Source: Saturnia japonica
Taxonomy: Eukaryota > Arthropoda > Insecta > Lepidoptera > Saturniidae
Length of the DNA stretch: 64,000 nucleotides
Direction: 5' to 3'
Assembly: GCA_033032175.1 (NCBI GenBank)
Contig: CM065304.1
Coordinates: 6,138,001 to 6,202,000, forward strand
This document shows, in pieces, positions 47,108 through 59,150 of the stretch. Numbering within the stretch: position 1 is the first letter of the stretch; every line of letters begins with the position of its first letter. The position numbers and the translations under genes are program-made. The notes beneath the pieces were generated by a model. It was given only the letters and a program-made list of their open reading frames with translations, did no database searches and was not told the origin of the DNA.

Positions 47108-47744
47108 AGTTTACTCACTAGCTATTATTAGATATTAAACTAATAGACGTAGGTCTCCGTGTATTAAAAATATTTAAAGTATTTTGTTCAAAGGAAGTTG
47201 ATAAGTTTTATGAACCGCCCGAGATTGCTTTGTTAAAATCGTACAAAACATATTAAAACATTTTAATGTTAAAAACAAGGAAATGACCGATGTCGTTAAC
47301 CACCGATATAGCACTTTCCAAACACATTAATAATAAAAAGTTGTTTTCGTATTCATTACGTTATCGAAATGTTATTGATTTTTGTTTATTTCCTAGGTTA
47401 TTGTTCGAGGGAGTTTCGCAGAAGCGATACAAAATATTATATTTGCTTCTTTATCATTAATCAAAGAATATATTAATATTTTCAACGGTGCGGATGTTGT
47501 TCGAGCTTTGAATTTCAAACGTCCAAAGGTATTTTTGAAAGCTTACCAACAAATCACCCGACTGTAAACATACCTGTCACTAATATGGGTTAAAGAAATA
47601 CTGCCACAATTTGAAATATGAATATTTTTAAGTATATATTTATGATTTAACCATTTTTACGATATATTTTCTACAATTGCAAATTCCAGGACAAAGTGTA
47701 AAGTCGCAAAGATAACTCAATTTTTTAATTAATACAATTAATAA
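47108..47744. other. Gene-free AT-rich stretch
   Basis: No supported gene or repeat. Confidence 0.4.
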
Positions 47745-48251
47745 CACTGAAGTGTTTGTTTGTAATCTCAAAATAAAAGTTTTTTACTTAATGCATATGA
47801 AAGTATACACGATACCTATAACAAAAAGCCCATTTTTAAAATTTTTGTCTGTCTGTCTGTCTGTTTGTTCCGAGTAATCTCCGAAACGGTTGCACCGATT
47901 TTGACGGGACTTTCACTGATAGATAGCCGATGATATAGGGAGTAAATTAGGGTGCTTTTTTAGAAAAAGAGTTACGGTTCCGCACAAATAAAAAACTGGT
48001 TGTGGTGAATCTATTCGGGCGCTTAAATGGCTTATGCTGAGTAATTCATAAAAGATATATCAAATTAATGTACCACATTATTATAGGCCATTAAAAAGAC
48101 CTACAAAAAAGTCCGGGAGAGTATACATCTATCTATCTTCTAAGGAACACCCACAATAAGCATTTTTGTCTTTAAAATAGCCGGGAGCGGGGGAACAAGA
48201 TTCGCGCGGGCATTCTGTAGTTCACGTGAGCGAAGCCACAGGCACATCTAG
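47745..48251 (+). mobile_element. Helitron-like family B element
   Basis: It starts TGAAGTGTTTGTTTGTAATC and ends CACAGGCACATCTAG followed by T. It contains a (CTGT)n run and AATCTCCGAAACGGTTGCAC. Related to 53875-54363 and the reversed 55877-56385. Confidence 0.55.
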
Positions 48252-48324
48252 TTACGTTTCATATATAATTATACTTAGTCTGGCCATAAGTTCTGTTACA
48301 AATGAAAATGCGTTTTTTTTATAC

Positions 48325-48440
48325 TAGCAGTGTGCCCGCAGATCTGCACGCGTTTGTTACTACGCAGTAGTTATTTGCATCCCGTAATTTTATTTTTACT
48401 CATATTGTTGACAATTCGTATGCAGTCATAAAAATTGAGG
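48325..48440. repeat. Dispersed repeat with CACGCGTTTGTTACTACGCAG
   Basis: Same family as 25053-25320 and 63790-63960. Confidence 0.45.
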
Positions 48441-49079
48441 AATTAAAAGCTTGGTGTAAGTTATGGGTCCATGTAATACTTGAGCTCGTAAATGTGATAT
48501 GTGTGTACGTGTTATGTGTATATAGAAGTGTCAGTACGATTTTAACGAATATTTTGAAGTCTTGAAAATCACCGACAGACGACGACACCATACCAAACCC
48601 ATTTTAAGCATGGCTATAACTGCAATTGTTTTCTTTATCAACCCATACCATAATATAATGTTATATTATTGGCTTCGTACAAAACTTATTGAATATAAAA
48701 CGACTTACGTTATCAGTGTATCCGGTTTAAATTATATTGTAGCGGAAGTTGTTTCGGCACGCCATCTGAATATAGTTTCACTAAACATAAATTGTAATAT
48801 AAAAGGATTATCGTTGAATCATGTTAAAAACAGTATCATACAAGTAATAAAAGTGTAAAAGATGCTACACTTTTTTTCTGATACTAAGCCTGTGGTTTTA
48901 TGCTTCTTACGATATTATTAACCTTGAAAAAATATGTGATTTGGCGGAGAATAGTTCGAAGTTTCTTACATAATAAACGTATTCCAAATTTGAATTCTAT
49001 ATTTATTTATTAGATATTAGAAACTAATTCGTTTAATGTAGAACTAGAGAGAAACGTACCAAGAGGGCTGGTTACATGG

Positions 49080-49275
49080 CAATGCTTATTCCCTGACCAA
49101 GGCACAGGCCTGCCTTATGGTAAGTTACTACCGTAGCATATGGACACTTGTAACATCATTGATATCACTAGCGCATTACCTAACTTGAACCCCACTACCC
49201 CAAGGAGCTCTGGTAACCCTACTCACGACAGGAACACAACACAAGGTTTATTTAACTGCGACCTTTTGTGGGGTG
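49080..49275 (+). repeat. Direct repeat pair, copy 1
   Basis: It shares CTTGAACCCC-CTACYCCAAGG, AGCTCTGGTAAC and ACACAAGGTT with 49545-49720, in the same orientation about 465 bp away. Confidence 0.6.
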
Positions 49276-49544
49276 AAGGGGTTTCACCAGTCGGTCAGTT
49301 CTTAGTAGAGAGAAATCGCTAATAAAAATTTTCTGTACCATACCTCCCTAAAAGATTTTGAAAAAACGAATAATTACATTTTTATTATAGATTTTTTTCT
49401 AGCATAATAAGATCTAACTAAGAACCAGGACATTTAAAAGAAGAAAATGAAGTATGTACCTACCAATATTGTAGACTTTACTTTATAAAAGATATAAATC
49501 ATGAATTTAAAAAAGTACTTACTGACAAAGGTGGCAGACTAGCG

Positions 49545-49720
49545 TAAAGCCCGGTTTATGGTAAGCGGTTACCTTAGCCTATAGACGTTTGTAATACCAT
49601 AGGTATCACTAACGCGTAGCCGACCTTGAACCCCCTACTCCAAGGAGCTCTGGTAACTTAACTCATAGCCGATACACACAACACAAGGTTATTGGGCTGC
49701 GATCTTCTTTAAAGTAAAGA
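49545..49720 (+). repeat. Direct repeat pair, copy 2
   Basis: A diverged copy of 49080-49275 that begins TTTATGGTAAGCGGTTACC. Confidence 0.6.
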
Positions 49721-49799
49721 GATATGAATCCTTTAGGTTCGTAATATCTATTTATTGTCTTTATATATATTAATATTCTCATATGAATGTATAATTTTT

Positions 49800-49910
49800 G
49801 GGAATGTAAAACATTATCTAAATGCAAAGCTTCATCGAAATCGTTGGAGCCGTTTACGAGAAATCAATTATATAAAATAATTGCTCACTTAATATAATAA
49901 GATATATATC
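49800..49910. repeat. ATCGAAATCGTTGGAGCCG repeat
   Basis: Same family as 13555-13735, with the same AATATAATAAGATATAT end. Confidence 0.5.
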
Positions 49911-51128
49911 TATTTTGAATAATGAAGAAAACACAGTCTTTGTAGCCATATAACCTAAAACATGTTTTTTTTTTTAATATTTACAATTACTATGTAATAC
50001 CTATTTATAGTAATTTAGGAGTTATTTTACTAATGTTATAAAACAAATTTGTTGTGTGAAACAGTTTTCATTTACAAGTTTTCATATAAGATTGAACAAT
50101 GATTTTGGATATCCAAAAATAACAACAGTTATGTTATGTTTATAGTTTTCACTTCTGACTGCTTTGTCTTTTTATTAAGAGTCTTCTTTTGGGACGGTGT
50201 GAATTGGATGTTATGAAACGAAAATGTGTAACGAAAAAAGAGATAGTTCTATATAGTTTCCCTATACTTCGTCTATTGTCTATCTTAATGTACTCGAAAT
50301 ATCTTTATATGAACATATAAACTGGGCATTAATCAAACGCGGTCAGACCGCAGAAGTTGTTCTACAAATGACCGCGCAATTATATTTAAAGCTAGCCCGC
50401 TCGCAGTATAACCAAATCACAACACTACAAAATTTACAACTTCGAATTTTATTGGTGTTTTAAATCCAGAGCCGGGAGAGCCTTTTATCAGACCAATTTA
50501 CGGTTTGTGGTTAATAAAACACATTCGATAACTAAAAAATGGTTTTGTACGTGATTAGATAACGTACATACATACCTAACAATATGATGTAGTTTTTGCG
50601 ATATTTAAAAATATTCTAAATATGTACCTTTTTTTTATTTACCTGCCAGCTGACTTTGATAATTAATAATGCGACAATAGGGTCACTTATAAATTTTTAT
50701 TTCGAATCGTGAGATTAAATAAAAATCCGACAAGAAAAATTATCTTTCATTTTTTTTATATCCTCTCAAAATTTTATTAATATAAAAACCTTATTCGGAC
50801 TTTTACTAACATAAAAAAAATTTAGCTAAATCGGTCGATCCTTTGTCGAGTGATGATGCGCATACCGACGAACAGCATTTAATTATTCCCAATACCACAT
50901 AAAAAAAAAATCATTTTTATCTATATAGCTATAATACTAGGATAAGTGTTTTAAAATATGGGTTCTTGTAAATTATATTTTAACAATCTCGTCGAAGTTT
51001 GTATAAAATATGTTATTTTAAATTAAATCAGCGTCTATAAAATATTACAATAAATATTTTTCAATTTATTTCTACAATTTTCATTCTGAATAATGTGAAA
51101 TTAATAATGTTTAAATTATACTGAACTA
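49911..51128. other. Gene-free stretch
   Basis: No supported gene. A CpG-richer patch with a TATATTTAAA box sits at 50340-50415. Confidence 0.4.
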
Positions 51129-51395
51129 ACGATCGTCAGCTAATCTCTCCTGATCTTAAGTGACGATGTGGTCAAGATGGTAGCACGCTAAGCATAGTGG
51201 AAGGCTGGCTCTCAATTGCAACTGGCAGAACATACCTATTGGTATTTAGTGACAAATTTTCGACTTGAGGGTGGTAGTTTAGAAACCGTCCTACCGCCGT
51301 GTCATGGTTTCATCACGATATTTTCCTTACCGAAAACTCAGGCTCATTGTCTTCGATAGACGCGGAGTCCCTATACGCTACCAACTGAGCCATGA
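51129..51395 (-). mobile_element. tRNA-derived SINE-like element (family 2)
   Basis: It shares CTTAAGTGACGATGTGG, AGCACGCTAAGCATAGTGG and GGTTTCATCACGATAT with the other copies. The reversed tRNA-like head is at the right end (ATACGCTACCAACTGAGCC). Confidence 0.55.
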
Positions 51396-51986
51396 TTCAT
51401 ATATCCATCAAATAATGTACTACATATATTTATATACAAGGTCTCAAAATTTTCTCCTTTTTCATTGACAACCGACCATCAGAGAACCTCGTTTTATTAG
51501 ATATAAAACATCCTTGATTTGGTTCGTATAAAACGTAGCCTATGTCACCCGAACGAATCGATTGACACCTCATTCATCAAAATCGGTGTAGGTAGGTTAT
51601 TTAAGCGCTACCCGTTGAATATACTTAAATAAAAACGTAAACTATATATATAAACAGTATATATAATGCTAAAATCATAACATTTCCTTACGGCTTTTGT
51701 ACTAGGGTAAAAATAGCTTATGTCCTCAGGACTAATGTAACTTCCTATTAGTGACACAATTTTTACAATCGAATCAGTAATCGAATCAGTAGTTACAGAG
51801 TTACCTTTGACAAATATAAATTTTTATTATACAAAACATCTACTGCTGAAAAAGACCACTGTATTCTACAAAATCCTTTTTTTCTCGGCACGTCGAGGAA
51901 TGATATGTAGTGAAAATTCAAAAAAGAAAGTCTACAGTGTTATTTTCTACTATAAAAAAGTAATTAATGAACATATAATCGACATA

Positions 51987-52420
51987 CAGTGTAAGCTCTT
52001 TATAACGAAACTCAAGAGACTGAGCATTTTTTGTTGTTATAGAGAGTTATCGTTATATGGAGTGAACAAAAAAACAACCAAATTAACAAGAATTTTTAAT
52101 ATGTATGTCTTAGATAATAAATGCTTATAAATTATTGCTTACACATATAGTCTGATAACTTTGTCTGACGTTTTTTGCTATGCTAGTACTTGTTTTGTAT
52201 TATTTTATGTCTTTTGTTACCTGATAATAAACAATAATACCGATAATAAATATTTACTGTCTAAAAATATGAACACATTTCTTCGTAATAGAGAATGGCG
52301 TTTCGCTATAAAGAGTGTTTCAATATGTGGGTTTTAACGCAAACCAACCAAGTTGGGCTCACTTCAATGTTATAGGGAGTTTATCGTTATAAAGGATAAC
52401 GTTATAAAGAGTTTACACTG
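51987..52420. mobile_element. pogo-like MITE with 21-bp inverted ends and TA duplication
   Basis: The left end CAGTGTAAGCTCTTTATAACG and the reverse complement of the right end differ at one of 21 bases. Both sides are flanked by TA. Inner GTTATAG-GAGTTATCGTTATA blocks recur near both ends. CAGT-type ends with a TA duplication fit the pogo/Tigger branch of Tc1-mariner. Non-coding. Confidence 0.75.
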
Positions 52421-53507
52421 TAATTTCAAATGATCACTGAAGCCCCTAAGTTACAAGCAAGTTACTATTATTGAGGTATAAGTACTTGTGCGCCGACGCG
52501 TGACGCTAACCACCTTCCAGACCGCAACATTGTAGAGCATCATTAAAGTAGCTTTCCTTTGGCGAAAAAATTGAATAATACATTTAAAAAAAAAATGGGT
52601 TCGTAATAGTGACAATTAAAAAATATTAATAAAAAATATTTTTAAAAACAAGCTTTTGTTCAAACTTTCATCTCTACTAAAATACAAATAAGAATTTTAT
52701 GCAATGGCTGTGCTGAATTATATTTATTTATGAGAATAAGTTATACCTAATATTCTGTTGCATCAATTAATTTTTAAAGCTCATAACGCGTAAGAATTTT
52801 TAATTTAAATTCCTTTTTTCCTATTTTATTTGCGCTACATACAAGCTTTTAAAATTATTTGGTGTAACAAAATATTAGGTTCCCTGACATTGCATCTGCT
52901 TTGCGTGATAATTATATCAAACATTTGCAACACTGGTTAGGCAAATAACAGAAGCTAGTTTTTTAAAGGTTCTTGAAAATTAATCTAACCTCATTTTTAT
53001 TAATTTTTTTGTTAATCGTAAAATAGAATCCTATTAAACAAATATAAATCAGTGATGTAAAATAAATAGTGCTTCTATTTGTTACCGTAAACCTATGTTT
53101 ATTGACTATCAATTAAAGGCATACCTTGATAGCCTGTTTATTGTTCGGATTGTAACGTTGTAATTGATTGTTTGTCCAAAATCGCTTCATACGGACCGAC
53201 AGATGATACCGATTTGATTTATATGGTTACTGGTTGATATGGATATGGTTTGACTCGTGTTTTTTAAACATTTAGCTTAGAATAAAATATTAAGTTAAAA
53301 GACATTTTTATTGTTTTTTAAAAACTAAAAAAAAATGTTACATGCATGTAAATTTAGTAATAACTAAACTCGTATAAGTTAATCAATATTGGATAATAAT
53401 TATAATAAATTAGCTCAATATTTATTTTTAACTAATTGTTTTAATTTTAATTCCTTAATTCTTATCATATCTTCGGAGAAGCTTAATTTACACATTTTTT
53501 TAACCTG
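52421..53507. other. Gene-free AT-rich stretch
   Basis: No supported gene; AT-rich dispersed sequence only. Confidence 0.4.
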
Positions 53508-53635
53508 CCTCCTGGGAGGAAGGAAGAAAAATGTTTACACGTATTTAGTGATCTAAAATATGATCTACACTAACTAGCGTAAAAAAGAAAAAAAATTGGT
53601 TTCTTACAAGAACCTTTGTACCTGTGTGGTTAGTA
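53508..53635 (-). mobile_element. Old 3' UTR fragment of the Jockey-type family
   Basis: CCTCCTGGGAGGAAGGA, CACTAACTAGCGTAAAAAAG and CTTTGTACCTGTGTGG match 1100-1230 of the window. Confidence 0.65.
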
Positions 53636-53874
53636 TACCGTTACGATGAGACATCAACGATAGTTTTTGTTACTTTATTTCTCGAAAATCACTTAAACTT
53701 ACCTATATTTACTATACCTGGAGCTACACAGTGATTACAATTATATCTTCCTAGCACTGATTTGTTTTGAATGAACAATATTACCTATGCAAGAGATGTG
53801 GCTGCGATATGATAGCAGTCACATCTCTTTCAGTTTATGCGTCGTATGATAATGTTGCATGATCTGTAAAATTA

Positions 53875-54363
53875 ATAAAAATGAAATGTCTGTTTGTAAT
53901 GTCAAAATAACAGCTTTTTACTAAATGCATATGAAAGAATATACATTACCTATAACAAAAATCCCATTTTTAAAATTTTTCTCTGTCTGTCTGTTTGTTT
54001 CTTCCAGGTAATCTCCGAAACGGTTGGATAGCTAGATAGCTGATTTCATAGGGAGTAACTTTGGCTAGTTTTATTTTTTTTAAAGAATTAGGGTTCCGCA
54101 CAAATAAAAAAAACTGGTTATCATGAATTAATTCGGCCGCTGAAATGGCTTACGCTGAGTGAACTATAAGAGATATATCAAATTTATATACTAAATTATT
54201 GTAGAGATTAAAAAGACCCACAAAAAATTCCGCGAGTATATATGTCTACCTTTTAAGGAACACCCACAATAAGCATTTTTGTCTTCAAAATAGCCGGGAG
54301 CGGGAGAAGAAGATTCGCGTGGGCATTCTGTATCCACGTGTGCGAATCCGCGGGCACAGCTAG
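53875..54363 (+). mobile_element. Helitron-like family B element
   Basis: Related to 47745-48251. It ends CGCGGGCACAGCTAG followed by T. Confidence 0.55.
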
Positions 54364-54394
54364 TGTTGTATAAATATTTTCTATTGTTGTATAA

Positions 54395-54626
54395 ACTATC
54401 ATTTTTCACCCTTCTCGTACTTGCCTACAGTTTGTCAGATTGCTTGATGTTCATATATACTGCGCTGCTCCTTAAGGTCACAGTGTAAAGTAAACTATAT
54501 ACCTACCTACCTACCTACCTATTATCTCCTACAATGAGAAAATAATTTCTTAAATCTGACTAGTCGTTTCAGAGACTATCGTGTTCAAACAAATAATATT
54601 TTGAGCTGTATAATATTAGTATAGTT
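54395..54626 (-). mobile_element. Helitron-like fragment, minus orientation
   Basis: It ends TATAATATTAGTATAG (reverse of the 5' terminus) and matches 39990-40238. It contains a (CTAC)n run near 54505. Confidence 0.5.
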
Positions 54627-54654
54627 AAACACTAATTTAGATTAGAAAAAGACA

Positions 54655-54860
54655 TTTTTTAACAAAAAAAAAAAATCTACTGCAATGATTTTGCCTTCAA
54701 AGTTGAAGGTTCAATGGCAATAAAGTTATAAACCCTTGAGGTATCCCCTTTCCAACGAAAATCATCCAAATCGATTCATAAACAAAGGAGTTACGGCTGA
54801 AAATACATAACAATATATATAATATTTTACGAATTGATAACCTTATTTTTTTGAAGTCAG
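54655..54860 (-). repeat. 'GAAGTCGG'-type dispersed repeat, reversed copy
   Basis: Reversed relative of 37549-37822; AGTTGAAGGTTCAATGGCAA and TTGAAGTCAG are recognisable. Confidence 0.45.
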
Positions 54861-55876
54861 TTAGAAAAAGAAAATTTGACAGAGTTAGCAAGTAAACATT
54901 CTTACTGCATTCTTTTATTACTGCACTATTTTTAAGTAGACTGTTTTTATTGTAGTCTTACCCGTATATTAACATATACGAGGACTATTATAGTAAATGT
55001 ATACTTACAGAGAATTATTTCCTGGTACTATTCGAACATATAATGATTAACACAAAATTTATAATACCTCTTAAACAATAAAACCAGCTTAGTATGGTCC
55101 TTGTGTTTGTTAGTCGTTGCAACGCAGTAATGGTGCATACATGTGGATTTTATTATTGAACATATTATTTGAATGACTCGAATAATGCTAGCTACATGAG
55201 TGAATGATTTAAATTGTATAATTTCTGTTAGAACAAACTTAGTTGAGAGTCTTTAAAAAAATAACCACCTATCTTCAAAAATTCCTAATGTTATCCAAAT
55301 TTTTGTTGCCATTTCTGAAAAACACAACGGACATTACTCTCGGCTCGTCTAATCACTGTCATATTTATGTACGCATCGCGTTTGAAATACGTCAGCAGAC
55401 TGGAATAAAAGATTGAGTATTATAGGCAAAAAAAATTAATAAATTGACTGCTAACCGCAGAAACGTTTCTATACTGAAACAACATAACAGCAAACAAAGA
55501 TTTTCAACTTTTGTGCAAAAGCGAATCCTTAAGATGTTGGACATAACATCCGCAACAAAAGCTCATTGAAACGATTAATGGTACAAGGAAGAGTAGAAAG
55601 TCAACTTTCTTATGGCCGTTTACCCACAAGTTGAACAGATGAAGTGCTCCCTGACAGAATGTACACTTAGTACCACCAGTAGTGATGGAGAAGTCTCGCA
55701 AAAGCCGCAACCAATCTAAGACGATCCATGACCACGACCACTCCTCCAGGAGTCTACAGCTAAAAAGATTAAGCATACACTTGGAATCAACTTTGTGTCA
55801 CATCAGAATATTTTTATTTCTGCGCTACGGCTGCCAGGGAGACAATCCTACTGAGTATGAAAAATTATATTCCCAA

Positions 55877-56385
55877 ACTAGTTGTGCCCGTGGCTTCGCT
55901 CACGTGGACTACAGAATCCCCGCGCGAATCTTGCTCCCCCGCTCCCGGCTATTTTAAAGACAAAAATGCTTATTGTGGTTATTCCTTAGAAGATAGATGT
56001 ATACTCTTCCGGACTTTTTTGTAGGTTTTTAATGCCTATAATTATTACTACATCTCTTATGGTTTACTCAGTATAAGCCATTTAAGCACCCGAATTGATT
56101 CACCATGACCAGTTTTTTTTTATTTGTGCGGAAACCTAATACGTTTCTAAAATAAAAGCAACCTAAGTTAATCCCTATATTAATAGCTATCTGTCAGTGA
56201 AAGTCCCGTCAAAATCTATCCAACCGTTTCGGAGATTACCCGGAACAAACAGAGAGAAAGACAGAAAGACAGATAGACGAAAATTTTAAAAATGCGCTTT
56301 TTATTATAGGTATTGTTATACTTTCATATGCATTTAGTAAAAAAATTGTTATTTTGATATTACAAACTGACACTTTAATCTTAAT
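55877..56385 (-). mobile_element. Helitron-like family B element, reversed
   Basis: It starts ACTAGTTGTGCCCGTGGC (reverse of the CTAGT end) and runs through GACCAGTTTTTTTTTATTTG to TTTCATATGCATTTAGTAAA. Confidence 0.55.
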
Positions 56386-58675
56386 AATTGTATATATAAG
56401 TAGTGGCTGCGGTAGTAAAAAAACGACATGTAATTAGCTTTGCAAGAGAGCTAGTGAGGCAATAGAAAACTAAAGAACATGTGAAGTGCTTAATAAATGC
56501 TTTCTCGAGGTCCAGTAAAAGTAAAAGCCAGGGCTAAATTACATTTTGAAGAGAGAATTCGCGCGCGGTTATCAAACCAAAGTTATAACGAGGAACACTT
56601 CTGCCAGTCGTCTTTACCATCATTGCAAAATGCCGATGGTAACTTGGTTCATAATGCTATTGAGAAGACTGTTCTATTTGGTGCTATTTTATCTCGAAGC
56701 TATGAAGGATGGTGGAACCGCCTTACCATCTACCGTCTTAGGGAGGGATTACGCCTCTTTGTGTGTTATCGTTTGTATAATGGGTTGTGGTCAAAACAAT
56801 TGCTTGACATGATGACTATGACTACTTCCCCCATTTTATCATTCGTCATCGGCAATGAGCTCATCCTCACACCTAGAACAATAATGACAATGAGGTTTCT
56901 TGCCGCAGAATGTGGAAAAGTTAAAATACAGTATCTATAGGGTTCTTCAAGAGAAGAATGAATAGGTTTTTAAAGAGTCGGCAACGCCGTCTGACGGTAT
57001 ACCGTCAAGTGAAAAGCACACTAGTTTGTTACCATCTTTGTATTAAAAAAGTGGACTGTCCAAATGACAATCACCATTATGTATTCCATAAAGAAACTTA
57101 TAGTTATAAGTGAAAACCACTTCGGTATTTTTTTTTTATATTTTCAACAGAACTGTCAATCAATTACTTGTGAAGGAAATCTGCCCAAAAAAATTTATCC
57201 TGTTTATATTAAATATCATATCAACAGGAAAAATGTAATTTTTTATCCCAGATAATAATAATATTGTAGTGTTATCGGTAATAATTTTGTTTATGTATTT
57301 AATATATTCAGAAAAAATAATTGCATGGAATAATGTTCGACAATATGGAAAAATATTAAGTTTTATTTGAAAGTACTCATATTTAGGTATTATTTGTTTT
57401 AGTTTTAGTCATTAGGTAGATATGCTATTTCATGCGTGTCTAATGGACTTATGTGATAGTGTTGAATTCTTTAGGGATAGAGAGTTTCTTTATTGAATTA
57501 TAGAGAAACTGTATTTGTATACCTACTTTCTTTTTTTTACTACGTATATGCTTGCGTTAGACCAATACCTCGCCCGATCCTAAGTGATGATGTGGTCTGC
57601 GATGGAGCACGCTTGTCTAGAAGGTATTGCCTATTCACCCGGGTCTTAAAGATACCCAGACGTTTGGCGTTCTTGAAAATGGTTCTAAAGATTAGGATGG
57701 AATATTGTATTTAGACATTGTTTTATTTTTCAAGTATGCTACCTAGGTAAGGTAGGTGTTTGTTTTATGATAGGTACCGAACAAAGTGCGGACACCTACA
57801 TATGATACCATAAATAGGCTCCAAACAACATAATTGTATTAAAGAATACTGCGTACTATGGCGTTGAATAATCATACACAAAGATAAAAAAATAAAATAA
57901 AAAATTAATTAGTTCCAGAATTACTAATTATTTTAAATTAATTTCAACTTGATAATTTTCCTCTACTGTGTTTAAATTATCTTTATTGTTATTATATTAA
58001 TGTAATAATAATTCATTTTAATTTTAATCTGTGTGTAACTTATATTTAACTTATAGTTATTACACTTCAATATTATCTTTAAAGATAATTAAGATGATAA
58101 CTACATAAGAATTTATCTTAGTTTTTATTGTACTTAGTCATTAGAATACCGCACGTAGTGATTTCCTATAGTTAAGGGAGTATATAATTTGAATAAACCC
58201 ATGAAACTTAAATGTTGTTGCGCATTGTATTAAGCTACTTTAAATAAATAAATAATATATCAATAAAAAATATATATTTGGATAAAACAATAGGTAGGTT
58301 TATGTCGTTATGAATGTATAAAAATCCGATCATTTGTTTTTTTAGAGAAGTAAATGCTTATTAAATGCATTTCAGAGCGCACTCATTACTTGGATAAGTT
58401 TTTTTAACTTAATTGCTTTGCTCGTTACGGTTTACTGTAATTATACTTATAGACAATTCGAGTTAAATAAAACTCTGATTTATTTATTGATATATTTGAT
58501 ATAAATATATAATAATAAGTATAAAAAAATTACGTCATTTTGTTTACATGATATGTTATGAATATTTAATACGTTGACAGACAGTACCGCCCATGAGGGT
58601 TAAGGTGTCAAAAGGAATACACCAGTGCGTAAAGATGTTTCAGCAGCTCAAACTAGTGAAATACCTGGATAAGAT
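56386..58675. other. Gene-free stretch with repeat scraps
   Basis: Short pieces resemble common lepidopteran repeats (56937-57025 with AGAGTCGGCAACGCC, 57567-57700 with GTCTTAAAGATACCCAG). No gene is supported. Confidence 0.4.
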
Positions 58676-58760
58676 GAAAAGATTGTTTGTTTATTTGTTT
58701 GAACGCGCTAATCTCTGTAACTACCAGTCAGAATAGAAAAAATCTTTTTTGCATTTTATA
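58676..58760 (+). mobile_element. Helitron-like 5' fragment
   Basis: TTTGTTTGAACGCGCTAATC matches the inner 5' end of the longer copies. Confidence 0.4.
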
Positions 58761-58799
58761 GCCAAGGGTAGCCTATAGGTATATCCTATAGATATAGGT

Positions 58800-58900
58800 G
58801 CGTTCCGGCAACTGCACTTGAGAGCCTGGGTTCCCTCCTAGGCTTAGTGTGTTACCGTAGGCTACATCGTCACTTAACATTGGGTAAGACTGTGATCAAA
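58800..58900 (-). mobile_element. SINE-like fragment (family 2)
   Basis: On the minus strand it reads ATGTTAAGTGACGATGTAG and GCTCTCAAGTGCAGTTGCC, the family-2 body. Confidence 0.45.
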
Positions 58901-59039
58901 CGCTAAGCATGTAAAGAATTAAAAAAAAAATCCTCTAACCCGACTAATTATTTCCGATCGTTTTTTTAATGTAATTAAGTTTTAGAGTAGATTTATGTAT
59001 AATAATTATCTAGAATGGTTTCTATCTGACTGAAAAAGA

Positions 59040-59150
59040 GAAAGCTATGTTTTTTCAGCGTATGTACGTATTTCTCTTTATTTGGCACACTCTGTAGCCT
59101 AAACGGCTTGATGGATTTTAGCATACGAGGTGTCATTAGATTCGTCAACA
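59040..59150. repeat. Dispersed repeat with CTAAACGGCTTGATGG core
   Basis: Related to 21240-21375 and 40310-40445. Confidence 0.5.

Noticed and set aside
48562..48858. 98-codon plus-strand frame
   Set aside because: Composition is AT-driven (I, N, K, Y) with no motif.
51807..52130. 107-codon plus-strand frame
   Set aside because: It crosses the left border of the MITE at 51987, so it is a mixture of two unrelated sequences.
55504..55776. 90-codon minus-strand frame with a TKCTFCQG motif
   Set aside because: Cysteines briefly suggested a transposase tail, but no further motif could be placed and no flanking exon was seen.
56497..56940. 147-codon plus-strand frame
   Set aside because: The longest frame in the gene-free part, but no domain is recognised and it runs into a dispersed repeat at its end; probably chance.
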